Assembly (NCBI RefSeq): GCF_002215495.1
Contig: NZ_CP021378.1
Span: 332,417-396,416, forward strand
DNA length: 64,000 nucleotides
Origin: Porphyrobacter sp. CACIAM 03H1
GTDB taxonomy: Bacteria > Pseudomonadota > Alphaproteobacteria > Sphingomonadales > Sphingomonadaceae
Direction: 5' to 3'
The translations under genes and the position numbers were made by a program. Below the pieces are notes generated by a model. It saw only the letters and a program-made list of their open reading frames with translations, searched no databases and was not told the DNA's origin. Below, one piece after another: positions 1 through 7,511 of the stretch; positions within the stretch are counted from its first letter, which is position 1; every line of letters starts with the position of its first letter.

Positions 1-453
1 GGGCGCATAGGGCGTGGTCTCGCTGAACGCCGGATCACTGGGACCCAGCGAGCCGAACACCTCGTCGGTCGAGATGTGGTGGAAGCGGTGGGGGATGCCG
101 TCGCCCGCGAGCCAGACCGCGCGCGCGGCCTTGAGCAGGCTGTTGGTGCCAAGGATGTTGGTGTCGATGAAGGCATCGGGCCCGGTGATCGAGCGGTCGA
201 CATGGCTCTCGGCGGCAAAGTGCACCAGCGTGGTGATCCCGTGCTCGCGCAGCAGGCGCTCCACGAGCTCGGTGTCGCGGATGTCGCCCACCACCAGCTC
301 GGCATTGGGCGCGCCTTCGATGGTCGAGCGGTTGCCGGCATAGGTCAGCGCATCGAGCACGATCACCCGGTCTTCGGGGTGCTTCGCGTTCCAGTAATGC
401 ACGAAATTGCCGCCAATGAACCCGGCACCGCCGGTCACGAGTAGGTTAGCCAA
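1..453 (-). CDS. rfbB: dTDP-glucose 4,6-dehydratase (RmlB/RfbB), N-terminal part
   Basis: Second enzyme of dTDP-L-rhamnose synthesis: it oxidises dTDP-glucose to dTDP-4-keto-6-deoxyglucose with bound NAD. About 150 residues are visible before the window edge cuts the gene. The N-terminus has the extended-SDR nucleotide motif TGGAGFIG, then YAGNRSTIEG, HFAAESHVDRSI and HISTDEVFG, all typical of RmlB. The likely start is a TTG at 453 preceded by GAGGAAA about 7 bases upstream; it overlaps the end of rfbD, so translation is probably coupled. It is last in the minus-strand operon rfbA-rfbC-rfbD-rfbB. The C-terminal part, including the catalytic YxxxK, lies outside the window. Confidence 0.95.
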   Translation of the reverse strand, partial: MANLLVTGGAGFIGGNFVHYWNAKHPEDRVIVLDALTYAGNRSTIEGAPNAELVVGDIRDTELVERLLREHGITTLVHFAAESHVDRSITGPDAFIDTNILGTNSLLKAARAVWLAGDGIPHRFHHISTDEVFGSLGPSDPAFSETTPYAP

Positions 454-1304
454 GCTTTGTTTCCTCTTCGAGCATCAGGCGCAGGTTGCTGCGCCAGTGA
501 ACCGCTTCCTCGCCAAGCGTCGCACGCGTCTTGCGGCAATCGAGCAGCGAGAAGGCCGGACGCCGCGCGGGCGTCGGGTAGTCGGCCGTGGTGAGCGGAC
601 GGATCAGCGGAATGCGCGTCAACAGGCCGAGCGCATGAGCCTCCTCGGCGCATGGCGACCGCGAAGTCGTACCAGCTCGCCACCCCGGCATCACTGTGAT
701 GAAAGGTGCCGCCCGCGCCCTTCTCGACCAGACCCCAGATGGTGGCGGCAAGGCTCGTCGCCCAGGTCGGCGCACCGATCTGGTCGGCAACCACGCCCAG
801 TTCCTCGCGCTCCTTCATCAGGCGGATCATGGTGCGCACGAAGTTGGCACCGCCCGCCTCGTAGACCCAGGCGGTGCGCACCAGAATGTCTTCGGCCCGC
901 AAGGCATCCTCGCCTTCGGCCTTGGTGCGGCCATAGGCGGACTGCGGATTGCGCGGGGCATCGGGGGCGTAGGGAGACGACGAGGTGCCGTCGAAGACGT
1001 AGTCGGTCGACACGTGCACGACCTTGCCGCCCGTCTCCGCCATCGCTTCGACCATCGCGGCGACCGCGCCGGCGTTGATCGCACGCGCGGTCTCCTCGTC
1101 GCTCTCGGCCTTGTCAACCGCGGTATAGGCGGCCGCGTTGAGGATCAGCTCGGGCGCCTCGACCGTCAGCCGCGCGCGCAGCATCGGCACGTCGGTGAGG
1201 TCGCAGTCAGCGACGTCGATCGCGCTGATCTCGGCCCACTCGGGTGCAAGCCGCTGCAGCGCCCCGCCAAGCTGGCCGCCTGCCCCGGTGATCAGCACTC
1301 TCAT
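446..1304 (-). pseudogene. rfbD: dTDP-4-dehydrorhamnose reductase (RmlD), apparent +1 frameshift
   Basis: Last step of dTDP-L-rhamnose synthesis (NADPH-dependent reduction). The first frame from ATG 1304 reads a normal RmlD: ITGAGGQLG, AAYTAVDKAE, HVSTDYVFDG, and YGRTKAEGE with the catalytic YxxxK. Near position 651 the family sequence jumps frame: the upstream frame reads WYDFAVAM and the downstream frame continues EEAHALGLLTRIPLIRPLTT and ends LEEETKLG at 446. The span of 859 bases is 286 codons plus one base, as expected for a single extra base around 651-654. It starts inside the last 4 bases of rfbC (ATGA) and its end overlaps the TTG of rfbB. Either a real null mutation or a sequencing error. 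The family assignment is secure; the status of the gene is not. Confidence 0.88.
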
Positions 1305-1846
1305 GGGAACACCAGCACATTGGCAAGCGACAACCCGCGCGCGTCCTTGTCCGAGATGATCGGCGCCATGCCGATGGCGGGCCATTCGATCCCCACCGCA
1401 GGATCGTCCCACGCCAGCGTGTGCTCCGACTGCGGCGCATAGGGCGCGGTGCACTTGTAGAGGAAGTCGGTGTCGTCCTCGAGCGTCAGGAAGCCGTGGG
1501 CAAAGCCCTCGGGCACCCAGAACATCCGCTGGTTCTGGGCACTCAGCTCAACACCCACCCATTTGCCGAAATGGGGCGATGACCAGCGCAGGTCGACCGC
1601 GACATCGAACACCGCCCCCTTCGTCACCCGCACCAGCTTGCCCTGCGGACCCGGGTTCTGGAAGTGCAGCCCCCTCAGCACCCCCTTCTGCGAGCGGCTG
1701 TGGTTGTCCTGGACGAACTGCAGGTCGAGGCCCGCCTTGCGAAAGGCATCCGCGTTCCAGGTCTCCATGAAAAAGCCGCGCGCATCGCCGAACACGCGAG
1801 GCTCGATGATCAGAACGCCCGGCAGGGCGGTCTCGATGATGTTCAT
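1301..1846 (-). CDS. rfbC: dTDP-4-dehydrorhamnose 3,5-epimerase (RmlC)
   Basis: Cupin-fold epimerase converting dTDP-4-keto-6-deoxyglucose to dTDP-4-keto-L-rhamnose in the cytoplasm. The 181 residues are full length for the family. Visible motifs are [27 protein letters not shown] (catalytic His), VFDVAVDLR and [12 protein letters not shown], followed by YKCTAPYAP. It begins within the last 4 bases of rfbA and overlaps rfbD by 4 bases at its 3' end, so the four rml genes form one translationally coupled operon. Function is secure. Confidence 0.97.
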   Translation of the reverse strand: MNIIETALPGVLIIEPRVFGDARGFFMETWNADAFRKAGLDLQFVQDNHSRSQKGVLRGLHFQNPGPQGKLVRVTKGAVFDVAVDLRWSSPHFGKWVGVELSAQNQRMFWVPEGFAHGFLTLEDDTDFLYKCTAPYAPQSEHTLAWDDPAVGIEWPAIGMAPIISDKDARGLSLANVLVFP

Positions 1847-2748
1847 CCCGGTTCCTGCTCGGTCAGCAGGGCAAGGAGATACTCGCCGTAGCCCGACTTG
1901 CGCAGCGGCTCGGCAATCTCGCGCAGCCGGTCGGCAGTGATGAAGCCCTGACGCCAGGCAATCTCCTCGGGGCAGGCAATCTTGAGCCCCTGCCGCTCCT
2001 CGGTGATGCGCACATAGGTCGCGGCATCGAGCAGCGAGCCATGGGTGCCGGTATCGAGCCAGGTGAAGCCGCGCCCCATGATCTCGACCGCCATCGCCCC
2101 TTCATCGAGATAGAGGCGGTTGAGATCCGTGATCTCGAGCTCGCCGCGCGCCGAAGGCTTCATGTCGCGCGCGCGGTCAACCACGGTCTCGTCGTAGAAA
2201 TAAAGGCCGGTCACCGCATAATTCGACTTGGGCGCCCTGGGCTTCTCCTCGATCGAGATCGCCTTGCCCGCGGCATCGAACTCGACAACCCCGAAGGCCT
2301 GCGGATCGTTGACCCGGTAGGCGAACACCGTCGCACCGGAGGGCCGGGCATTGGCATTCTGCAGCAGCGAGGGAAGCCCGTGGCCGTAAAAGATGTTGTC
2401 GCCGAGGATCAGCGCGCTCGGCCCGCCGCGCACGAAATCCGCACCGATGTGGAACGCTTGCGCCAGGCCCTCGGGCCTGGGCTGCACCTCATAGGACAGC
2501 GACACCCCGAAATCCGACCCGTCACCCAGCACCCGCTTGAATTGTGCGGCATCGTCAGGCGTCGTGATGATCAGGATCTCGCGCATCCCCGCCAGCATCA
2601 AGGTGCTCAGCGGATAGTAGATCATCGGCTTGTCGAACACAGGCATCAGCTGTTTCGAAACACCACGCGTCAGCGGATACAAACGCGTGCCAGAGCCACC
2701 AGCGAGGATGATGCCGCGCCTGTTTTTGGCCCCGTTCGCCCCCTGCAT
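1843..2748 (-). CDS. rfbA: glucose-1-phosphate thymidylyltransferase (RmlA)
   Basis: First enzyme of the dTDP-rhamnose pathway: dTTP plus glucose-1-phosphate give dTDP-glucose. The nucleotidyltransferase signature [11 protein letters not shown] near residue 15, [15 protein letters not shown] and [10 protein letters not shown] are all present, and the C-terminal part carries TGLYFYDE and [13 protein letters not shown]. The ATG at 2748 was chosen over an upstream in-frame start at 2898 because family homology begins just after it and GAGGGG lies 6 bases upstream; about 301 residues fits the family. It is the first gene of the minus-strand rml operon and is divergent from the capsule export gene at 2882. 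Confidence 0.96.
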   Translation of the reverse strand: MQGANGAKNRRGIILAGGSGTRLYPLTRGVSKQLMPVFDKPMIYYPLSTLMLAGMREILIITTPDDAAQFKRVLGDGSDFGVSLSYEVQPRPEGLAQAFHIGADFVRGGPSALILGDNIFYGHGLPSLLQNANARPSGATVFAYRVNDPQAFGVVEFDAAGKAISIEEKPRAPKSNYAVTGLYFYDETVVDRARDMKPSARGELEITDLNRLYLDEGAMAVEIMGRGFTWLDTGTHGSLLDAATYVRITEERQGLKIACPEEIAWRQGFITADRLREIAEPLRKSGYGEYLLALLTEQEPG

Positions 2749-2881
2749 TGATTGCCCCTCGTATAAATCTATCAATTGCTGCGGCGCGATAAAGGATTGG
2801 CATGACGCGTCAAGCGGGCACGAGATCAACCGATCGATTTTTTGACTGGCGCGGAACGAGACAAGCCGCCATAGGGCGCGC
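2749..2881. promoter_or_regulatory. divergent promoter region between rfbA and kpsE
   Basis: This 133-bp spacer separates the divergent rml operon and capsule export operon, so it must hold the promoter of at least one. It contains AT-rich stretches (around 2760-2775 and 2835-2842) in an otherwise GC-rich setting. I could not align a convincing -35/-10 pair at good spacing. No strong Shine-Dalgarno is visible before the kpsE ATG. Confidence 0.4.
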
Positions 2882-4009
2882 ATGAATCTCCTTCGCAACT
2901 CGGGTCGGAAGCTTGCCCATAATCCGTGGTTTTTGGTTGCGGTCGTTCTGCCCGTGCTGCTCAGCGCGATCTACTATTTCGCAATCGCCTCGGACCAGTA
3001 CGTCTCGGAATCCCGGTTTGTCATCAAGGCACCGAACCAACGCGCAGCACAGACCACGTCTTTCGCCAACCTGATCCAGTCGACCGGGCTTTCCAGTGGA
3101 CAGGAACAGTCGAACCAGGTGATCGACTTCATCCGTTCGCGTTCTGCTCTGCAGACACTCGAGAAGAACCTCGACGTCAAGAAGGCATACGGCAGCTCCC
3201 GCGTCGATTTCCTTTCGCGCTTTCCGCGGTTTTGGGAAGATGACGCGTTCGAGGATCTGTTCGAATTCTACAAGAAGAAGATCGACATCAGCCGCGACAA
3301 CGATACCGGCCTCGTTGTTCTGCGAACCGTCGCGTTCACCCCCAAGGATGCCGCGGCGATCAACGAGCTTCTGCTCAGCCAGAGCGAGACGCTGGTCAAC
3401 GAGCTCAACGAGAATGCGCGCACCAAGGCCATCTCGGAGGCGGAAAGCCGCGTGGTGGAGGCCCAAACACGGGTCAACACGGCGCTGAGAGCAGTCTCGG
3501 ATTACCGGAGCCAGGCGCGGCTCGTCGAGCCGCTCAAGGAAGCCACCGGGGTCGTCGAGATCGCCAACCGGCTGATCGTCGAGCGCGCCGCGCTCGAAGC
3601 CCAGCTCTCGACGGTGCGCCAGGTCACGCCCGATCACCCGTCGATCCCCGTGCTGCGCGAGCAGATCGCCTCGCTCACGCGCGAGATCGACCGCCAGAAC
3701 GCACGGCTCGTCGGTGGCGGCACCAACACCATCAGTCGCAAGCTTCCCGACTACGAGGCATTGGTGCTCGAACAGGAACTCGCCTCGCAGCTGCTGGTGC
3801 TCTCGCAGACCTCGCTTGAGCAGGCGCGCACCGAGGCTCTCAAGCAGCAGTTCTACCTCGAGCGCGTGGTCGAGCCGAACGTGCCCGACCTTCCCGAGTA
3901 TCCCAAGCCATTCAAGACGGTGCTGACCGTCCTCGGCTTCGCACTCTGCCTCTACTTCATTTTCTGGATGTTGATCGTGGGCATTCTCGAGCACGCACCC
4001 GAGGACTGA
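2882..4009 (+). CDS. kpsE: capsule export inner-membrane protein, KpsE/CtrB/BexC family
   Basis: Polysaccharide co-polymerase class 3 (PCP-3) protein that links the KpsMT ABC transporter to the outer-membrane channel in capsule export. The 375 residues have the expected topology: a short cytoplasmic N-terminus, a transmembrane segment at about residues 15-37 ([20 protein letters not shown]), a long periplasmic domain with a coiled-coil-like helical stretch (about 180-320), and a C-terminal membrane segment at about 345-368. The [13 protein letters not shown] motif after TM1 is typical of the family. Five bases separate it from kpsM. Start is the ATG 20 codons before TM1. Confidence 0.93.
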   Translation: MNLLRNSGRKLAHNPWFLVAVVLPVLLSAIYYFAIASDQYVSESRFVIKAPNQRAAQTTSFANLIQSTGLSSGQEQSNQVIDFIRSRSALQTLEKNLDVKKAYGSSRVDFLSRFPRFWEDDAFEDLFEFYKKKIDISRDNDTGLVVLRTVAFTPKDAAAINELLLSQSETLVNELNENARTKAISEAESRVVEAQTRVNTALRAVSDYRSQARLVEPLKEATGVVEIANRLIVERAALEAQLSTVRQVTPDHPSIPVLREQIASLTREIDRQNARLVGGGTNTISRKLPDYEALVLEQELASQLLVLSQTSLEQARTEALKQQFYLERVVEPNVPDLPEYPKPFKTVLTVLGFALCLYFIFWMLIVGILEHAPED

Positions 4010-4014
4010 CGGCG

Positions 4015-4797
4015 ATGCCATCGTTGCGCCAAGGCTGGAACATTCAGGTTCGCGTAATCGGCGCGCTCATGCTCCGCGAACTGACGACGCGGTTCGGTCG
4101 GGAGAACATCGGATTTCTTTGGATGATGGCCGAGCCGCTCCTATTCGCGTTGCTGGTCGGCCTTCTTTGGCGCGTGTTGAAGGGACCAGTCGAAGCCGGT
4201 GTCGATATCGTCGCTTTCGTCGTGACTGGGTATCTTCCGCTCGTTCTGTTCCGAACATCTGTGAGCCGAGGCGTGAAATCCTTCACAGCCAATGGCGGCC
4301 TTATGTACCACAGACAGATCAAGATTCTGGACCTGCTTCTGGTCCGCTTCTTGGTTGAACTTATCGGGCACGCGATGGCCTATCTATTCATTGCCACGGT
4401 CCTGTGCGTTCTTGGCTTCTTCCCGGTTCCCTACGATCTGGGCTTTCTCGTACTTGGCGGGTTCTATTACGCTTTCTTCACTCTTGCCGTTATGCTCGTA
4501 GTCGCGCCGCTCAGCGAAATGAGTGAGGTGATCGAGAAGATCATCCCAGTCACCACCTATCTGATGATCCCGTTTTCGGGCGCGTTCAGCCTCGTCAGCT
4601 TCCTTACGCCGACAGTGGCTAACGCCCTGCTCTATTCTCCGCCGGTCCACGGGATGGAAATGATGCGTTACGGAGTTTTTGGTCCGTCCATCGACCCCCA
4701 CTTCGACTATCTATACCCGTTCATGTTCAACCTGCCGTGCATGGCACTCGGTTTGCTACTTTGCAGGATCGTGCGTCAACGTCTGGTGATTGAATGA
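4015..4797 (+). CDS. kpsM: capsule ABC transporter permease, KpsM/CtrC/BexB family
   Basis: ABC-2 type integral membrane subunit that moves the lipid-linked capsule across the inner membrane. The 260 residues show the family start (MLRELTTRFGRENIGFLWMMAEPLLF) and about six hydrophobic segments. The region PLSEMSEVIEKIIPVTTYLMIP is the characteristic KpsM segment before the last helices, and the C-terminal SPPVHGMEMMRYGVFG is also family-typical. It overlaps kpsT by 4 bases (ATGA). Base composition is visibly less GC-rich than in the flanking housekeeping genes. Confidence 0.94.
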   Translation: MPSLRQGWNIQVRVIGALMLRELTTRFGRENIGFLWMMAEPLLFALLVGLLWRVLKGPVEAGVDIVAFVVTGYLPLVLFRTSVSRGVKSFTANGGLMYHRQIKILDLLLVRFLVELIGHAMAYLFIATVLCVLGFFPVPYDLGFLVLGGFYYAFFTLAVMLVVAPLSEMSEVIEKIIPVTTYLMIPFSGAFSLVSFLTPTVANALLYSPPVHGMEMMRYGVFGPSIDPHFDYLYPFMFNLPCMALGLLLCRIVRQRLVIE

Positions 4798-5441
4798 TCG
4801 CTTGCGTTGATCTCCGCAAGTCGTACCGGCTCGGGCACAAGAAGCATAACGTTCTAAAGGGCGTGAACCTGACGATCCGCCCGGGCGAAAAGATCGCGCT
4901 GCTGGGCCGCAACGGTGCCGGCAAGTCGACCCTGATCAGGCAGATCGGCGGTGTCGAGTTGCCGGACCGCGGCAAGATCGTCCGTCACATGACGAATAGC
5001 TGGCCGATCGGCTTCAACGGAGGCTTCCAAGGCAGCCTAACCGGCTACGATAATGCGCGCTTCATTGCCCGGATCTACGGGAGCGAATTGTCGAGTATCC
5101 GCGGTTTTGTCGAAGAGTTCACCGAATTGGGATCTGCGCTGAAAAGGCCTGTCCAAACCTATTCTTCCGGGATGAGGGCCCGGCTTGCTTTTGCCCTTTC
5201 GCTGGCCATTGAATTCGATTGCTACCTGATTGACGAGGTCATACTTGTCGGCGACCAGAACTTTCAAAAGAAATGCCACTCCGAGCTGTTTGAGAAGAGA
5301 GCTGATCGCGCAATGTTGATTGCCAGCCACGACATGCACACGATCGAACGGGTCTGCGACCGTGCGATCTTGATGCACAACGGCATAGCGTATGAATATG
5401 AGGCAGTGGCTGACGCGATCGCAGCCTATGAACAGTTGTGA
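4794..5441 (+). CDS. kpsT: capsule ABC transporter ATP-binding protein, KpsT/CtrD/BexA family
   Basis: ATPase partner of KpsM. The 215 residues carry Walker A GRNGAGKST (about residue 38), the signature YSSGMRARLAFALS, Walker B CYLIDEV and the switch histidine in ASHDMHTIER. Short length and the absence of a C-terminal carbohydrate-binding domain place it in the capsule (KpsT) group, not the Wzt group. The start overlaps the kpsM stop by 4 bases. A 568-bp non-coding stretch follows, so the export operon probably ends here. Confidence 0.95.
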   Translation: MIACVDLRKSYRLGHKKHNVLKGVNLTIRPGEKIALLGRNGAGKSTLIRQIGGVELPDRGKIVRHMTNSWPIGFNGGFQGSLTGYDNARFIARIYGSELSSIRGFVEEFTELGSALKRPVQTYSSGMRARLAFALSLAIEFDCYLIDEVILVGDQNFQKKCHSELFEKRADRAMLIASHDMHTIERVCDRAILMHNGIAYEYEAVADAIAAYEQL

Positions 5442-6009
5442 CGACCCAGATGGCGATTGGCGCTCTTTCGCGTACTACGACCAAAACAAAATCGGTCAGC
5501 GCTTTGGCAAAACCGCCGACGGGCAATCTGTAGGCTCCCCCGCAGGGGCGCGCAATTTGCCTCATAAAACGCGCTGTCGCCTAGCGAGAGATCAGACTGG
5601 ATTGCTCCCACGACGACCTAGTTTGTCAGTCGAGCCGGCGAAAGAGGTTGGCGTTTAGGGTGCCACACCAAAGTAACGCAGCAGGTTATTGCACGGCTTT
5701 CATATGTTCTGAAAAAGCACGCTTCAACCGGATCGGCTATAGCAGGGAAGCTCCCTAAATCGATAATCTTCCTGATGTACAGTGCATTGATTAGGTGAGC
5801 GCTAAAGGCGAAATTGTGACAAGCTTATACGCGCGACAAACCAATTGACATCCACACGCATTCCGGCTCTTGGCTTGCCGGGAGGGCGTCGGGCGAGGGC
5901 GCCGGAAGGTGGGGCATAGGGGCAACCGTAGTTTGTGGACATGCAAACACTCAGCACGACGCAACGGCTCCCAAATTCGGGGCGAAGCCCTGGTTCGGAG
6001 TAATGCGGG
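5442..6009. other. 568-bp intergenic stretch, no gene supported
   Basis: No frame on either strand gives a protein I recognise; the short frames here lack ribosome-binding sites and family motifs. It is more AT-rich than the window average. A TTGACA hexamer at about 5845 lacks a good -10 at standard spacing, but the 3' end presumably holds the promoter of the epimerase gene at 6010. It could be degraded coding DNA left by exchange of capsule genes; the sequence alone does not show which. Confidence 0.5.
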
Positions 6010-6945
6010 ATGAAGGTCTTGTTGATAGGGGGCTGCGGCTTTGTGGGATCGCACGTCGCAGATGCACTCTTGGACCAGGGGCTGAAGGTGCGCGTTCTCG
6101 ACCTCAAGCCGGAGGCGTACAGGCCTCCGTTGCACAACGTTGAGTACGTTTTTGGTGACTTCGGTGATAGCAACACGCTGTTCGAAGCTTTGGCGGGCGT
6201 TGATGCGGTCGTTCATCTCGCGAGCACGACGGTTCCGGGAACGGCCAATCTCGATCCGGTGGCCGATATCAAAGGCAATCTGATCTCGACAGTCCGGCTG
6301 CTTGGTCTCCTGCGGAACACGGGGTGCCGCAAGTTCGTCTATCTGTCGTCCGGCGGAACGGTTTACGGGATTCCGCAGCATGACACCGTGCCGGAGACCC
6401 ACCAGCTTAAGCCGATCAATTCGTATGGCATCGTTAAAGTCGCCATCGAGAACTACCTCCATATGGAGCAGATGCTTCACGGCTTGAGTCATGTTGTGCT
6501 CCGAGCGTCGAACCCTTACGGGCCCAGGCAAGGACGGCTCGGCGTGCAGGGCATTATAGGCACGAGCTTGTGGAAGGTTGTTCAAGGCGAGCCGATCGAG
6601 ATCTGGGGCGATGGGTCGGTGATCCGTGACTTCGTCCACGTCCGTGATCTTGCAAAGCTCTGCGTCAAGGCGTTGATTTCTGATGCCACGGGTTGCTTCA
6701 ATGCCGGCAGCGGAACTGGAGCATCGGTTAACGAAATCGTCGAGAAGATCGCGCGCACCCTTGAAATGAAGGGGCTCGAGCCGATGACAGTCACACACAC
6801 GCCCGGTCGCGCCTATGATGTTCCGCGTATTGTGCTCGACATCACCCGGGCGAAGGAGTGCCTTGGGTGGACGCCGCAAATCAGCCTAGAAGAGGGGATT
6901 GCCGAAAGCTTCGAATGGGTCCGCAATCAGATCTCCAACTCATAG
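6010..6945 (+). CDS. NAD-dependent epimerase/dehydratase (UDP-glucose 4-epimerase-like)
   Basis: Extended SDR sugar-nucleotide enzyme of 311 residues. The NAD motif GGCGFVGSHV is at residues 7-16. VHLAS, the LSSGGTVYG active-site segment and the catalytic Y-x-x-x-K in SYGIVKVAIE follow, then ASNPYGPRQ and DFVHVRDLA, typical of GalE/WbpP-like epimerases. The substrate cannot be read from the sequence; UDP-hexose 4-epimerisation for the capsule repeat unit is the likeliest role. Start ATG has GGAG about 11 bases upstream. It is followed by the hypothetical gene at 7029. Confidence 0.85.
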   Translation: MKVLLIGGCGFVGSHVADALLDQGLKVRVLDLKPEAYRPPLHNVEYVFGDFGDSNTLFEALAGVDAVVHLASTTVPGTANLDPVADIKGNLISTVRLLGLLRNTGCRKFVYLSSGGTVYGIPQHDTVPETHQLKPINSYGIVKVAIENYLHMEQMLHGLSHVVLRASNPYGPRQGRLGVQGIIGTSLWKVVQGEPIEIWGDGSVIRDFVHVRDLAKLCVKALISDATGCFNAGSGTGASVNEIVEKIARTLEMKGLEPMTVTHTPGRAYDVPRIVLDITRAKECLGWTPQISLEEGIAESFEWVRNQISNS

Positions 6946-7028
6946 GGAAGGTGGGGCGCCTTGTCAGCCAGCAAAACCTTTGCATGTCGCCTAGTGGCCG
7001 CCAACCTTGACTTGGAAAGTGCGATTTC

Positions 7029-7511
7029 ATGCTGCTCGTCACGATAGGACCGCGGGCGTCCACGCCTGACCTCGTATCGCTGCTTGTGCCAATTGGCGAC
7101 GTGATTGCGATTCTCTTGCCCGGCCATGGTCTTTCACGTCGTCAGATTGAAGCGCTGCTGCACGACGCTCTGGTGATCGAGTATCTTTGTCCTCCCAAAG
7201 GGGCAATTAGCATACTGGCTGAGGCCGTATCCAAGCTAGAGCGCCTGCGCAAAACGCGGCGCGGACCGCTGCTGTTGATCAATCGCAAGCAGACCGTGGC
7301 GGAGATCTCCTCGATACTGACCGGCCTCGGAGATAGCGGAATGATTGTAGCACCAGGAGTGACCGGGGAGCCAGAGATCGTGGGCTTCTCGTCGGAGATT
7401 GCCGAAAACACGCTGCTGCCCCGCTTCTTCGCCCTGCTCCAAGAGCTCGGCATTAAGGATCAACGCGGCCTGGAATTGCTTGAGCAGACGTTCGGAGGCG
7501 GGCGCACGTGA
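7029..7511 (+). CDS. hypothetical protein in capsule locus
   Basis: A 160-residue soluble protein that I do not recognise. It has no signal peptide or membrane segment. The N-terminal part (MLLVTIGPRASTPDLVSLLVP) looks like alternating beta/alpha structure. A short basic stretch KLERLRKTRRGPLLLINRK lies mid-protein. The gene overlaps the GT/RgpF gene by 4 bases (GTGA), so it is co-translated with it and probably serves the same glycan. The N-terminus could resemble small sulfotransferase- or glycosyltransferase-like folds, but no motif supports a call. Confidence 0.6.
   Translation: MLLVTIGPRASTPDLVSLLVPIGDVIAILLPGHGLSRRQIEALLHDALVIEYLCPPKGAISILAEAVSKLERLRKTRRGPLLLINRKQTVAEISSILTGLGDSGMIVAPGVTGEPEIVGFSSEIAENTLLPRFFALLQELGIKDQRGLELLEQTFGGGRT

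Noticed and set aside
2810..4021. Long open frame on the minus strand opposite kpsE
   Set aside because: It is the antisense shadow of a well-supported PCP-3 gene and has no motif of its own.
5426..5611. Small minus-strand frame in the spacer after kpsT
   Set aside because: No ribosome-binding site, no recognisable motif; I could not support it as a gene.
5843..5875. TTGACA hexamer as a promoter for the epimerase gene
   Set aside because: No acceptable -10 at 16-18 bp and more than 130 bp from the start codon.
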